Shown here piece by piece: positions 9,941 to 20,979 of a stretch of 64,000 nucleotides of DNA (position 1 is its first letter; each line of letters starts with the position of its first letter). The stretch spans positions 116,286 to 180,285 of the forward strand of contig NW_025064927.1 in the NCBI RefSeq assembly GCF_019112545.1. The letters are read 5' to 3'. Source of the DNA: Guyanagaster necrorhizus (taxonomy: Eukaryota; Basidiomycota; Agaricomycetes; Agaricales; Physalacriaceae). The notes under the pieces are model-generated. The model was not told the origin of the DNA. It searched no databases and worked only from the letters and a program-made list of their open reading frames with translations. The translations under genes were made by a program, and so were the position numbers.

Positions 9941-12900
9941 ATGAGCGCGGCTAGTCGTATCCAATCCTATGTCTTCTGGAGCACGGCACAGGCTCGTCAG
10001 ATTGTCAGAAATGTCTTGCTGAAGGAACCGAAAATTGGCATGCACCATCAACAGCTGTTCGACGAAATTGTAAAGCAGTACCCGACCGAAAAACTCCCTA
10101 AGCACCTTGTGCCTGTGCAGGCCGAGATTCCGCGGACACCTCCAGCTCGTGGCGGAGCGTTTGTGAAGCCAGCACCCGCGCTGGGAGACCATCCCGTACG
10201 GTCGATGAGGTACGTTCATTCGTCTCTTGTCATTCTACCCGGCTACATCGTGTATCAGGTACTTGAAAAAGGTTATCCTGGAGGACATGCTTCGTCTTAA
10301 CGAAGTCGAAAGAGTCATTGTCACTAAAGACGCCAAAGATAAGGATTCGAGGAGAACGAGAAGGAAGGCACTCTACGTTAACCATTCAGAACCTGTTGGT
10401 GCCGAGCAGATCTATCGATGGCGGGTCGTACCTGGGTCGGAACCTTCGGATGAACCTGACCCTGATCCAAAAGAAATGTTTGAAACAAAACGCGTAGAAG
10501 CGTGGAAGAAAAAGGTGCGGGAGAGGAATAAGTTGCTACCTCTATTCCAGAGGATGTCAACTGCGCATCCACCTGTGAGTCCTATATACAGTGTCGACTT
10601 GAATATGTATTGACTGCCGCCTCAGCCTCCAAAACGTGTTATATGGCAGCGCGAGAAAGAAGCGCGAGAGAAGGTCTATTTCCCATCAATCTTTCTCGCA
10701 CCACAATAATATTAACACGCTATCTAGGGATTTGAGTACGACCCGTTCTCGGTGTGTTTGCATTATTTTCGTCGTCTAACCCAATTTTACGCGTTTTGTG
10801 CTGTAGTACGATGACAGCAGACAGAACACTATCGCCAGGGTGTGTCTTTTCTTCATCACAGAGATATGGAATCGTTGACAAGTCTTCAGAGCGGATACTC
10901 CAGGTCCGAAACTCCAAGGCAGCCCCCAAAATCCTACGACGATACAGAAGGAGTCGGGTATGATACTGACGGACGGAACGCCTTCAGCGTGAGTCCTCTT
11001 CTTGCCATAGTTGCCTTGTCGACTCACAGGAAACTACGATGAAAAGTCGCCTTCGTGGCAAAACTCTTCAAACAACCAAGATGGTGATATATACGAAGAT
11101 GGCGAATTCGCCGGGTTTGAGGACATCGACCCTGAACCTGCTTCGGTACGTTCTATCTTTGGTGTCGGGTGCCAAAGCCCTCATTCTGCTTTCTAGGATG
11201 TCAGAGATGCCACCGAAACCGGGGAACAGGCGGTGTACGATGCACTCTTTGCGCCATCAGACTCGAATGTTGACACGATCGAAGATGAAGAAGGAGATGA
11301 CTTCACAAGCACCATCAAACCTTATCGCAGGTCTAGTGGTCGAAATGAGGGTAGCCTGAATCACCGTCGCGAATTTTCTGTCTTCGCTGGGCAGGCAAGT
11401 CTCGTCATACGCCGTCGTCTTCTGTTTGTCTTACACTTTATCCAGAACGCTAATGCAACGGCCCCTGACGCGGACCTGGATACTCATCCCTCCACCGTAA
11501 CGAAGTCAGAAAGGGCACCGGACACACGAGAAAGTCTTAGTGTACCGCCTTTCCCAAAATTCAACGAGCCTGAAGGCCCTGATCTCATTGAAAAAGAGAG
11601 AAAACGACTGCAGTTATGGCGAGAAGTTTTTCGTGATGGGGTGGAGGTTTGAAGCATATTTTTAGGCTCTCTATCATGTCAATGACTATTTGTCCCAGGG
11701 AAAAATCCAAAGGATGAAACAGGAGGCTCCTGCGAATCTCATGATTAAAATACTGGAAAATCAAGACACTCTTCCACAAGACTCTTCGGAAAACAAACCG
11801 TCTGAGGACGGAGGCCCACAGATAAATTTCCTTAAACATGGAATACATTCATCAGTCTATGTGAGGCCGAGTAAGCCTCGAGCGCCCCCCAAGGTGGGTC
11901 GGGTCATCCTTGCTGATGTCAATTCTCGTGTTCATCACGTTTTCTGCGAAAGAAACCTGAACCCGAGCGCTGGGAACGAGACCTTCCGGAGGTACATCGC
12001 CTGCCTTTCTTGGTCTTCGATCGCTGACGGATTCGCTTAAAAGGATATACAACCTCCACAAATTGACCCTTGGCAAGAAATTTCCAAGGAGTCGATGTCT
12101 GATGTAAAATTGGTATGTCGTTTCCGATCATACTCTGTCATTCACAACCTGATCCCTGCGAAACAGGAGGGTTGGTCAACAACAGTATGCATGTTCTATC
12201 TTTTGTCGAAGCGTTTCAGAAATTTGAACGATTGTCACAGGACGATCGAGCGACTTCGACTTCAAGGGATGAGGGTGCAGATATTCATTTCGTAAGATCT
12301 GGAGAGCAAAATTTTGCACTTGCTTATAAGAGATCGGGGAAACCCCGAGCACCACGCAAGGTAAATCATTCTTCCTGATGTCGATTCTCACGTTTACCGA
12401 GCCCGCTTCAAAGGAACCTGGACCTGAGCGTTGGGAACGAGACCTTCCAGAGGTACGATTCTTCTGAACTATAATCTTCAGTTATAATCCATTCAACAGG
12501 ATATACTGCCTCCTCCGATTGACACTGTAGAAGACAACACCAGGCCTGGGCAATCGTTTGATAAGGCGATGGTATATTGTTTCCTCTGGTGCATTATCAT
12601 TCACATTCTGACATCTCTTTGGGAACAGGTAATCGGTACAACAGTAGTAAGCATGCTCTGGATTTCGTCGGCTGAGACACTGATATTTTTTACAGGGGCA
12701 TAGACATGATCGAGCGTCGCGGTTGTACGAGTCTTTGGCTAGAAAAGCCCTTACGGGGCCGTATGCGGTATCAAGACTGGTCGTTGAAAGGGACCCGTCA
12801 ACACGTCCATCTAAGGGAAATTATTTCGTGGGTCGGCTTTGCTTTTTGCATTCAGTGTTGTCGAGTAATTGGCCTCTTATTTCTAGCGTTCTCCAGCTCC

Positions 12901-12985
12901 CCGCGGACCATCAGAAACGACGGGTGGCAATGATCCTAGTCGTGAGATAAAAGAAGAGATTGATATAGATTCGTTACTCGACTGA
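9941..12985 (+). CDS. Uncharacterised 19-exon protein with internally duplicated module
   Basis: Exons: 9941-10209, 10259-10574, 10626-10673, 10728-10751, 10807-10839, 10890-10986, 11030-11145, 11197-11394, 11446-11646, 11699-11893, 11953-11991, 12044-12112, 12167-12184, 12241-12360, 12414-12452, 12500-12571, 12629-12646, 12696-12827, 12887-12985. They give about 700 residues. The N-terminal about 190 residues are basic and mixed (KKVILEDMLRLNEVERVIVT). The rest is acidic, polar and probably disordered, ending EIKEEIDIDSLLD. Exons 11-14 and 15-18 are tandem copies (see findings). The intron at 11395-11445 starts gcaagt. The intron after exon 6 keeps frame only if it starts GC at 10987; with the better-looking GT donor at 10989 the frame is lost, so that junction is the weakest. 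I do not recognise a domain and assign no function. Confidence 0.6.
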
Positions 12986-13136
12986 CAATATTTACGGGTG
13001 ACTCTCTATCTAATATAATGATATTTTCAACATAAAATGTGATGAGATAAGCGGCGGCATCCGAACCATATCAATTTACTCGGTGAGGCGCAATTGCGCG
13101 AATACAGATTGTTATAATTTATTCTTATATTTTTAG

Positions 13137-14489
13137 ATGCGAGGATGGCGAGGTAGCATTGTTCGCTCAACCATTCCCTTCACGACATCGCCACGCAATA
13201 ACGGCGCCCTCAAGCGAGCATTCACCGCAGGAATCTCGACATCTACGCGTCCGGATCCATTCATCCTTCTTGCCGACCACCTCGCCCAAGTTCGCGGTGC
13301 CCTCTTTGATCTCCTGGGCTCTTCAAGCCCAACCTTGGATGAAATAGCGAAATACTACTTCCTGCAGCCTTCGAAGCAACTACGACCGCTCATCATCCTT
13401 CTACTCGCCCAGGCCACAAACGGGCTAGGAAAGAACTGGGAAAAGAGGCGGTTGGAGGGTGTTCAGGACCTGGATTTGCCGCTGTCGCGCGCCGACGTGC
13501 TCAACGATTTCAACCCGAGCATCCCAACCAAAACCGCGTCATTCTCAGAAAAGTGGGATATACACTCCACGACAGCAGCTAATCCGACATCGCAGAAGGA
13601 ATGGAACGGTATCCTTCCCACTCAAACTCGCCTCGCCCAAATCGTGGAGATGATCCATGCCGCCTCCCTGCTCCACGACGACGTTATTGATGAATCACCC
13701 CTTCGTCGCGGCGCCGTCTCCGCTCCCCAGGCATATGGAAGCAAGCTTGCAGTGCTGGGAGGGAACTTTATCCTTGGACGTGCTAGCGCTGCTCTTGCAC
13801 GCCTGGGTGACCCCGAGGTCGTCGAGCTCATCGCGAGTATCATATCCAACCTTGTCGAGGGAGAGATTTTACAAATGAAGGAGGCGCCGGCCCCAGCGAA
13901 TGCTTGGAGGGTGTACCTGCAGAAGACATACATGAAGACTGCGAGTCTGATGGCGAAGGGTGCAAGGGGTGCCGTGGTGCTTGGGGGTTGCACGGAAGGA
14001 GAGATATATAGAGAGGTAGCATACGCTTACGGGCGGAATTTGGGCATCGCGTTTCAGGTGCGGTAATTCTCGGTATTATTTCTTCTTTCGCTGATTACTT
14101 GTTAGCTCGTCGATGATATCCTGGATTATGAAGCTGGAGAGGCAACCCTCGGAAAGCCTGGAGGTGCTGATCTGCAACTTGGACTCGCTACGGGCCCTGC
14201 CTTATTCGCTTGGGAGGAACATCCCGAAATTGGACCTCTCATCGAGAGGAAGTTTAACCAGCCAGGCGATGTCGAGCTGGTGAGCCTTACTTTCTTTTTT
14301 ACTCAAACACTCTTCTCATGAAAGCAGGCCAGAGACTACGTCCGGAAATCGTCAGGCGTAGAACGTACTCGCGATCTTGCCCTTGCATATGCCGAACAAG
14401 CCCGAGACGTTCTTGTGCCCCTACCCGACAGCGATGCCAAAGGAGCACTCGAAGCTCTAACTGGACGCGTAGTAAAACGAAAATCATAA
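13137..14489 (+). CDS. COQ1: Mitochondrial polyprenyl diphosphate synthase (COQ1-like)
   Basis: Three exons (13137-14057, 14106-14279, 14328-14489) give 418 residues. This is a trans-isoprenyl diphosphate synthase that builds the ubiquinone side chain from allylic diphosphate and isopentenyl diphosphate. The first Asp-rich motif is LLHDDVIDESPLRRG and the second is LVDDILDYEAG. The chain-length-type segments KQLRPLIILLLAQA and GEILQMKEA are also present. The N-terminus MRGWRGSIVRSTIPFTTSPR is basic and Ser/Thr-rich, consistent with mitochondrial import. It starts 151 bp after the stop of the preceding gene on the same strand. The C-terminal exon carries a typical helical tail (ARDYVRKSSGVERTRDLALA). 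Confidence 0.92.
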
Positions 14490-15640
14490 CCCTTATCGCC
14501 CTTGTCCTTAAGATTCAATTTAGACTCATGTATTGCCTACATAACACCGTCTCCCAGGAAGGACGACGTCAAACGCCGAAAAGTAGTTAAGAGAATCTTG
14601 TCGGCGCGCTCTGCGATAGCAGTGGCCTCATGCGACAAATATAGGCACGCCTAGGACCATTATTGTGTCGATAAGCTTTGCATCTAATACATCTCGGCTG
14701 GCCACCCACATAGCGCAATCGCAAACCTTCTTAGAACCCCGTCCGCATCCTCATCGATCAGCGTGCTGAACCAAATTCTCACATATCACGTCTTTCGTCC
14801 ATCATGATGCGCGGACTCTTCTGGGAGCATCAATAGTCTTTAGTATTTGACGTTATGCTCTATGAACACCGCCAGGTCCCCACTACCCGTCTCGTACCTC
14901 GCATTACTTGATAACAGGAGCTTCGTTTTGATCTAGTAAAACATTGTTGCGGTGTGATCCTAGCTTCCTGTGCCTATACAGACCCTCATCCCATCTGCCT
15001 GGCCGAATCTTTTGAGTAAACTTGTCACTCATTGAACAAGCCCAGCAACACCGCCGCCCTTATTGTACTGAAGCACGGCTGTGAGGTCGTTTCCCCACGA
15101 GTCAATATCCATGAGCTAGGAGTCAGCAGAAGGATTTGACGGCTTAACAGACATAGTTATACGTGCGAAGGGTCAGGGTCAGGTTTGCTAACTAGCATAG
15201 GTATCATATGAGGTGCAACCTCCATAGGTATCAAACTACGTACTAGGTGTTGCTGCGTTAGTCAACTCTTAGAACTCGCCGGAAAGCAGGAGACATACTC
15301 GGGAAGGAGTTTCTTTGCTTTGGCAACATTAGACAAAAAAAGGGTAGAATTTAGTCGGGAGAACTTCAACTCCTTTGTTGAATACCTGGGCGTCTTGGGA
15401 GGAATGTCACGCTTGTCTGTGGCAGGGAAATGCCTTCCACTATAAGCGCATCATTGCAAGCAACTATCAGCGAGACGGTTACCATGGGAGGAATAGGCAT
15501 CGAGCATGTCCCATAGCACTTGTAATTCAATCTACACGGCCCGGCTTAAGTGGCGAAGAATCACTGCTAACACAGATTAGCCATTAAATAGTTTAGTAAA
15601 TCGACTTCTCAAGGGGTACCACAGTTGTATCGGCGTGACG
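14490..15640. other. Intergenic stretch, nothing recognised
   Basis: About 1.15 kb with only short scattered ORFs (longest about 70 codons) lacking splice-linked continuations or recognisable motifs. CG dinucleotides are present, so this is not the decayed-TE type of DNA seen at the left end. No RNA gene is evident by eye. Confidence 0.4.
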
Positions 15641-15649
15641 GAATTTTCT

Positions 15650-16003
15650 GACCCCGGTTCTGACAAATTTTAACTGCGACCTGCAATTAGGATCGGAGCA
15701 GGCACCACAGCATCAGTTGACATCCAGTCATTTGGATGCGTGATGCGCTGCTTAGCCGCCAGTAATGGCAACAGGGCACCTAATTAGTTCCGGTGCCTGT
15801 TAACACTAAATCGAAACCTGAAACTTTCTGACATACCAAGGTGAATATATGGAGAACCCTTGACCAGGAGGCAAGCGGAGAAGCTCGCCTTCAAGCGTAA
15901 GGTAATCGCCCTCCTTCGCACCACAAAGAATGGGTTCGCCTGGGGGACAGATGACCTCGATTCGAAGGTCATAGAGTTCGAATGTATCGTCCAGGTCGGT
16001 CAT
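15650..16003 (-). pseudogene. TIGR04076-like small protein, two frameshifts
   Basis: Exon 1 starts MTDLDDTFELYDLRIEVICP and continues EPILCGAKEGDYLTLEGE, then LLRLPPGQGFSIYS. This matches the fungal pattern of small TIGR04076-family proteins as I remember it. A 50-75 nt intron follows, then ALLPLLAAKQRITHPNDWM and STDA. The expected Ser-Leu junction is out of frame by one base at about 15838 (an extra C in tcacctt). After STDA the family sequence ACSDPNCRSQLKIC is found one frame over, near 15690. Two independent frameshifts suggest a recently dead gene. Sequencing error at both sites is the alternative. Function of the family is unknown to me. Confidence 0.5.
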
Positions 16004-17300
16004 GGTACGGCGTCAGCAGGAGGTGAATTGAAACGATACCGATAGGATACCCGGACCCAGCCACAAACAGAAGCTATTCATCAGATTTCAGGGACAGACG
16101 TGAGATACTCGTTCTTCAATCAAGTAGGAGCTTGCCAGCAATGCCGATTCAGATTCACCTAAGAAAGACTAAGAAAGATGAAAGCATTAACAGGAAATTG
16201 TTGAAAGAATGTCACTCACATCGGAAAAAGTGAAATATCCGATGCATTTCTGATTGCTAGAAACAAATTCCGAAACCAAGGAGAACCCACATATAGGAAT
16301 CCCGCTCTATCCCCCTTTGAAGCGAGAGAAAGTGCATAACCATAAATAATATCCCACCACTGGACATCAGACACTCGCCGGAATTTTCACTTTTTCTTTG
16401 CTTAGATCACATGATACCGTGAAGAATGTCGTTGGGGACATTGCTGTTAAACCGAATGGCTTGCCGTCGTTGAGGCCATCTGTATCGAATTCGGTTGCTT
16501 GACCTGCCGGCCCTCGCAAATAAACGTCAAATACGCGACCGTAGCTGCACCGTCACCACCACTGACCCCTCCGCCATGTCGTGACGTTGTCAAGGCCACC
16601 TGTACCGGATCGGATGCTCGTTCTTTTGACCTGGTGGCTCTGGCATGGTCGCAGCAGCGCCTTCCAACTCTGCCGAGCTCTGTATACCCTGTTCTCGGAA
16701 AGAATCCCCTCATCCTGACTGCCGTCCGCTATCTTTCTTTGCTTTGAAAGGGGGAAAACTCCACCTTGTTCTGTGGAACAGTAGAACCGAATCCACTGTC
16801 CCAGGTCTAGATGACTGACATGCAGAGTCGTCTCTAGGATACGTCTCCTGAAATTAAGGTAAATATCCGTTGCTGGTTTTATGTGAATATAGAACTCACT
16901 ATGTACGTAGTTTATGATGCCAAATAGCGAGTCCACTCGAGCTCTCTTCCCAGAGTACATCAAAGGGACAATTCTGGCCGAGATTTGCGACAAGTAGGGA
17001 ATCATGATCCTTAAGTTCTTTACCACAAGATGCCTTTGACAACTAGCTGCAGAAAGCAAAGGAAGTCGTGAGTTACATCTAGACATTGTTGGCTGTGGCA
17101 TTCATGTATATGCAACTAGTATATCCCGCTGTTTCAGAGAATTAATGCTATCATTGCATGTCAAGTTGTACTAGGTGATATTCGAGAGGACAATGTCAGT
17201 CACCTCTACATTCCCGACCGTATCTATGCAGACCTGAGTCGTATTACCAGGTGACGGCACTTGGACATCGGGTAAGCGATGTTCAACGTGCGTCGTGACT
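16004..17300. other. Mostly unassigned DNA with one long minus-strand ORF
   Basis: A minus-strand ORF at 16553-17101 (182 codons) is the longest open stretch. It contains a possible donor (gtacat near 16906) and acceptor (tttcag near 16860), so it may be spliced rather than read through. No domain, signal peptide or catalytic motif is recognised in any frame. I do not call it as a gene. Confidence 0.25.
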
Positions 17301-17301
17301 C

Positions 17302-17760
17302 GTGAGCAGGTTGAACAAGCAAGTTGGACTGCCATGTACGTACGTAGAGTCTATAAAGTCAAGTGCGGCGCCAGCTTGGAGACTCCATTTCCCCCCAACA
17401 TTGCAACGTAGGGCGCTTGAAGCAGATCATTTGGTTGCCTCGACATTCTCTAACATTGCCCATAGCTTTCGCCGTTCAGATATGTCAGGACTTTTGGAGA
17501 ATAACATGGAAAGAAGCTTCTTCCCAAGACACGTTCCGACGTACCTCCAGATACCAACCGACTCTTGCAGATTCTTCCTCCGGAAGCATTTGAAGGCGGA
17601 GCTTGACGCTGTTCAGACACTCCCAGAGGACGACCTGAGCTTGTTATCCACCTTGGTACACTCCCTAAGTCTCGGAGAGCCAGAAGTAGAAGACCGTGAC
17701 CATGCACTACTCTCACAAAATCGGAAGATGACCTGTGGTTTATTGCCCTCCGTCTATTGA
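17302..17760 (+). CDS. Possible small protein of unknown function
   Basis: A 152-codon ORF convergent with the transcription factor gene (stops about 208 bp apart). Residues from about 62 onward (SGLLENNMERSFFPRHVP, then KAELDAVQTLPEDDLSLLST) have protein-like composition with an acidic C-terminal half. The first 60 residues look less convincing, and an upstream exon may exist. No domain is recognised. It could be a spurious ORF. Confidence 0.25.
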   Translation: MSRLNKQVGLPCTYVESIKSSAAPAWRLHFPPTLQRRALEADHLVASTFSNIAHSFRRSDMSGLLENNMERSFFPRHVPTYLQIPTDSCRFFLRKHLKAELDAVQTLPEDDLSLLSTLVHSLSLGEPEVEDRDHALLSQNRKMTCGLLPSVY

Positions 17761-17968
17761 TGTTTACGGTCCTTTGTTGTACGAGACGAAACGCTCATCT
17801 ATGAACGATAAAAATTAGTTCAGCCACCAACAACAATACTGTACAAGATGGATGCTATGAGGAACGAAAGGCGTATATATACAACGAATGCGATGGGACT
17901 CAAACGCTAGGACAATCGCCTCCGTTCATCAATGTTTCCCAAGAATCTGCAAAGCCTTCTAAAGGCAA

Positions 17969-20709
17969 CTATCTCTCGTGGAGAAGAGGATGCGTACCGA
18001 AATCTGTTGACTTCTGAGACTGTTGCGAAGAATCCGTGGTACTGTCTGGAAAGGTTAACTCTGGCTCGTACAGATTTGTGGCTGCTGCGAGTCCATGCAT
18101 CAAGGGGTTGACATTTATTTGAACGGGGTAAGACTGAGGATCTCCAGAATAGATCGGAGTACTCGGGGTATCGGCAGCAGGCGATGCAACTAAATGTGAA
18201 GGAACAGGCCTCTCGCCGTCTTCAACGTCAGGGTCACCTGCAAAGGAATTGGTATCGGCTTTCCAACGCAGATTAGGTTCACGTTTCCGTAGCCGAACCC
18301 CTCGGGTAGGGTTGATGCTAGTTCGCTTCTTGGCAGCATCTTCACGAGGATTAGTAGCTGCTTCGCTCAGCAGGTTAATAACTTCGGCTATCTTTGACCT
18401 AGCATGACAGGCCGGATGATGGATTCTATCCATGATATCTTTGCCTTTGAGGATCGCAGCGAGAACGTCCGGGCGCCGCGACCGGTAGTAAGTGTGGTAC
18501 TAATGCGCATCAGTCTTCGACAGGACCGCTTGTAAACTCTCGTACCAAAATCAGGCAGCAGATGAATAAGCAATAGAGCGAAAAGCTCCAGGTCTGAAGT
18601 TGGTCAAGGTGATGTTCGCTCCAGAGAATCTACAATAGAACTTGTTTCAGGACTAAATCAAATCAAATCAAAATATGCTAGACGTACACCATATCTTGCT
18701 CGAGCTGCAAGAGCCTGCCAGTCAGCGACAGTGATTGCAAAGCTGAGGGTATCTGCTGTATGGCTCAATCGCATGAACGGACGAACAAAGAAGAACTACA
18801 GCAACTCGTTGGCTCAGCATAAGGCTAGAAGTCTGACTAAACATTACCTGAACAGCAACGTAGCAGAGGTTCAATAATCCTGCAGATATCGGGGCGTGCT
18901 CCGGGGGATGATTGACACAAGATAAAGTCGGCGGCAGAGCAAATAACCAGCTCTGGATTTCGTTCGCCAGATCCTGGGCTTGTTCATCCTTCACATTGAT
19001 AACGCCTGTCGGTGTATAGCACATCTTGACTACACGTCCCAGGAGGATTGACAGCTCTATGAGCGCCTTGAAACCTTCGTCCTTCGGGAAGATTCTGTCG
19101 CAGTCACTCAAATCTATCATCATCGGAAGACCATCTGAATAAGAATGAGCAATGAGCACATGATCCTACATTCTGCGTTCTGAAATTTACAGACAAAAAG
19201 CGGATACCCAGCGGTCAGCAACAATGAGACCTCCCCAAACATTTCGTCGGGTCTCTACATGGTCGCCTGCGTCATCTGATACGGTTTCGCGATGCAGGCC
19301 TAGATCTTGGGCTTGTCTGATTGCCTAGAAGAAACGCAACATCAGCGGAATCATGCAGGCTCCGTATAGCCAGCGACTTACTAAGCCCAGCGAGTTCCAT
19401 ACAGCTGAACCAACACTACCCTGCTCCATCTCCATTGTTAAGGCGAACAGGAGATGGCCCTGGAGCTCGTGCAACGTACACCTGCTGAGAAAATCCTTCT
19501 CTGATTGAGCTGGCAAGCGAGAGAGATTGGATAATGGAGAAAGTACCTCCGTCCGCCGAAGAGCAGACATGTTCGTTTGAACCGCTTCAAGAGTGCCTTT
19601 AGGCGCATGCGAAGAAAGTGTCATCGCAGATATCCCGACCATGGCATACACGAGCACCGGAGACAGCGGCACGGAGGATATGAAGACGTCCTTAGAGACG
19701 ACAGGAAAAGTCGAGGCATGAACGTCAAGATAGAACCGGATAAGACGGTCTATGAGTGTCGGTTCCATGTACACCGGTGTAGGTAATCTAGAGACAGAGT
19801 CTATTTCGCGGAGGCTCGGAGAAGAAGGATGGAATTTATCGTTGAGATCTAGACTTGCGACTCGGATTATGGCGTCCCCAGCATGCTGCTGCATCTCAGT
19901 ATAAGTACGGTGTTTCTTGTCATGGGCCTCCAGTAATTCAGTCGCTATATCGTATCAGTGCCGTTGTCCTGGTTGTGCGATAGCGTCCACTTACGAAAAG
20001 TGGAAGTCGAGTGCATCATATGGGTTATCGTAGTGGGTCCTCGAAGTTTTGTTTCGCTGAGAGCATAGCCAAAAGAAGGCTTTGGCGGTGATATGGAAGA
20101 AGCCATAGAAAAGAGACTGTCGCCAAGAATACCAGGAGAATCTTGCCGCATGAGAGGATGACGCGGCCGTTTGGAGCTCCATGGACTATCAGAGTCGTCA
20201 ACAGGCGGAGAATTTTGAATGTGTGCTCGCCGTCTGCAGCCAACGTTAGGACCAATTATGCCGCGCGAAAGGCAAGAACACACTTATGACGCGTCTCAGA
20301 GATGGGTAGCACCTAAATCAGACCATTTACTAAGCCTATTCACAAAGGATAGTGGTGAATATACCCAAGTGCATTCCGTTTTTCCTTGTAGACACTGCGA
20401 ATCCAGCGGAAGGGTGAGTTCCATGTAATAAGTGTCTGAAGACACACAAACCTGTTTGCATACGTTCTGTTTTGGAAGAGGTTCACATCTACAACCCAAT
20501 CCAAAGGTTTTCAGTCAAACTCCCCGCCACGAAAAAAAATCCCGTACCGGCGCCGCTTACGTCTACACCTACAGCGAGAGTCCGTCGTCAGTCCCCTTGA
20601 CATGGGGTTAATAGATAACAAATGCTTACAAATCACACGCTCTTGCAGCCTTCATTCGAACGACAAAGGTATCCTCTGTTTCAGGCTGTTCACCTTGGGG
20701 ATCAAACAT
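17969..20709 (-). CDS. Zn2Cys6 transcription factor with fungal_trans domain
   Basis: Twelve exons join in frame to 712 residues: 20709-20630, 20568-20548, 20488-20452, 20394-20365, 20312-20284, 20233-19995, 19944-19382, 19324-19195, 19134-18848, 18795-18688, 18629-18546, 18499-17969. The zinc cluster is assembled from four small exons as ACDLCRRKRRRCEPLPKQ, then NVCKQCLQGKTECTW. That is C-x2-C-x6-C-x8-C-x2-C-x6-C, the exact GAL4-type pattern. A fungal_trans region follows (SVWNSLGL joined to AIRQAQDLGLHRE, ETRRNVWGGLIVADRW, YGLPMMIDLSDCD, FFVRPFMRLSHTADTL). The C-terminal 150 residues are polar and low in order. It probably regulates transcription in the nucleus. Position beside transporter and oxygenase genes suggests, but does not prove, that it is cluster-specific. 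Confidence 0.85.
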
Positions 20710-20979
20710 TGTAGTTTGTACTCTGGCAACATGTGTTTGAGGATGACGGAATCCATTAAGCGCCCAAATCAGGGCCACTTTCGGGCAGTGTTATCTTATT
20801 TTTACGACCCTGAGCGGCCTGGAGTGTAATTATCAAAAAAAAACCGATGTTGGGTTGAAGGGACAGGATAGCTCGTTGGATAGCCACTGAACTTCCAAAA
20901 AAATTGTTTTTCATAGTGAAATCGCCGACTGAGCGGCATCAAATTCGCCAACAGCTTTCTAATAAGTAGATCGGAACAT

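Noticed and set aside
10840..10861. A 22-nt GT-AG segment (gtgtgt...cacag) that could be a tiny intron
   Set aside because: Splicing it leads to a stop. The 50-nt intron 10840-10889 keeps frame and matches usual intron length.
10989..11010. A 22-nt GT-AG segment that would also restore frame in the 19-exon gene
   Set aside because: It is too short for a fungal intron. A GC donor or an indel is more likely, so the junction is marked uncertain.
20548..20600. A zinc cluster with CxC spacing starting at an ATG near 20602
   Set aside because: An upstream exon at 20709-20630 splices to give the normal C-x2-C spacing, so the short start was discarded.
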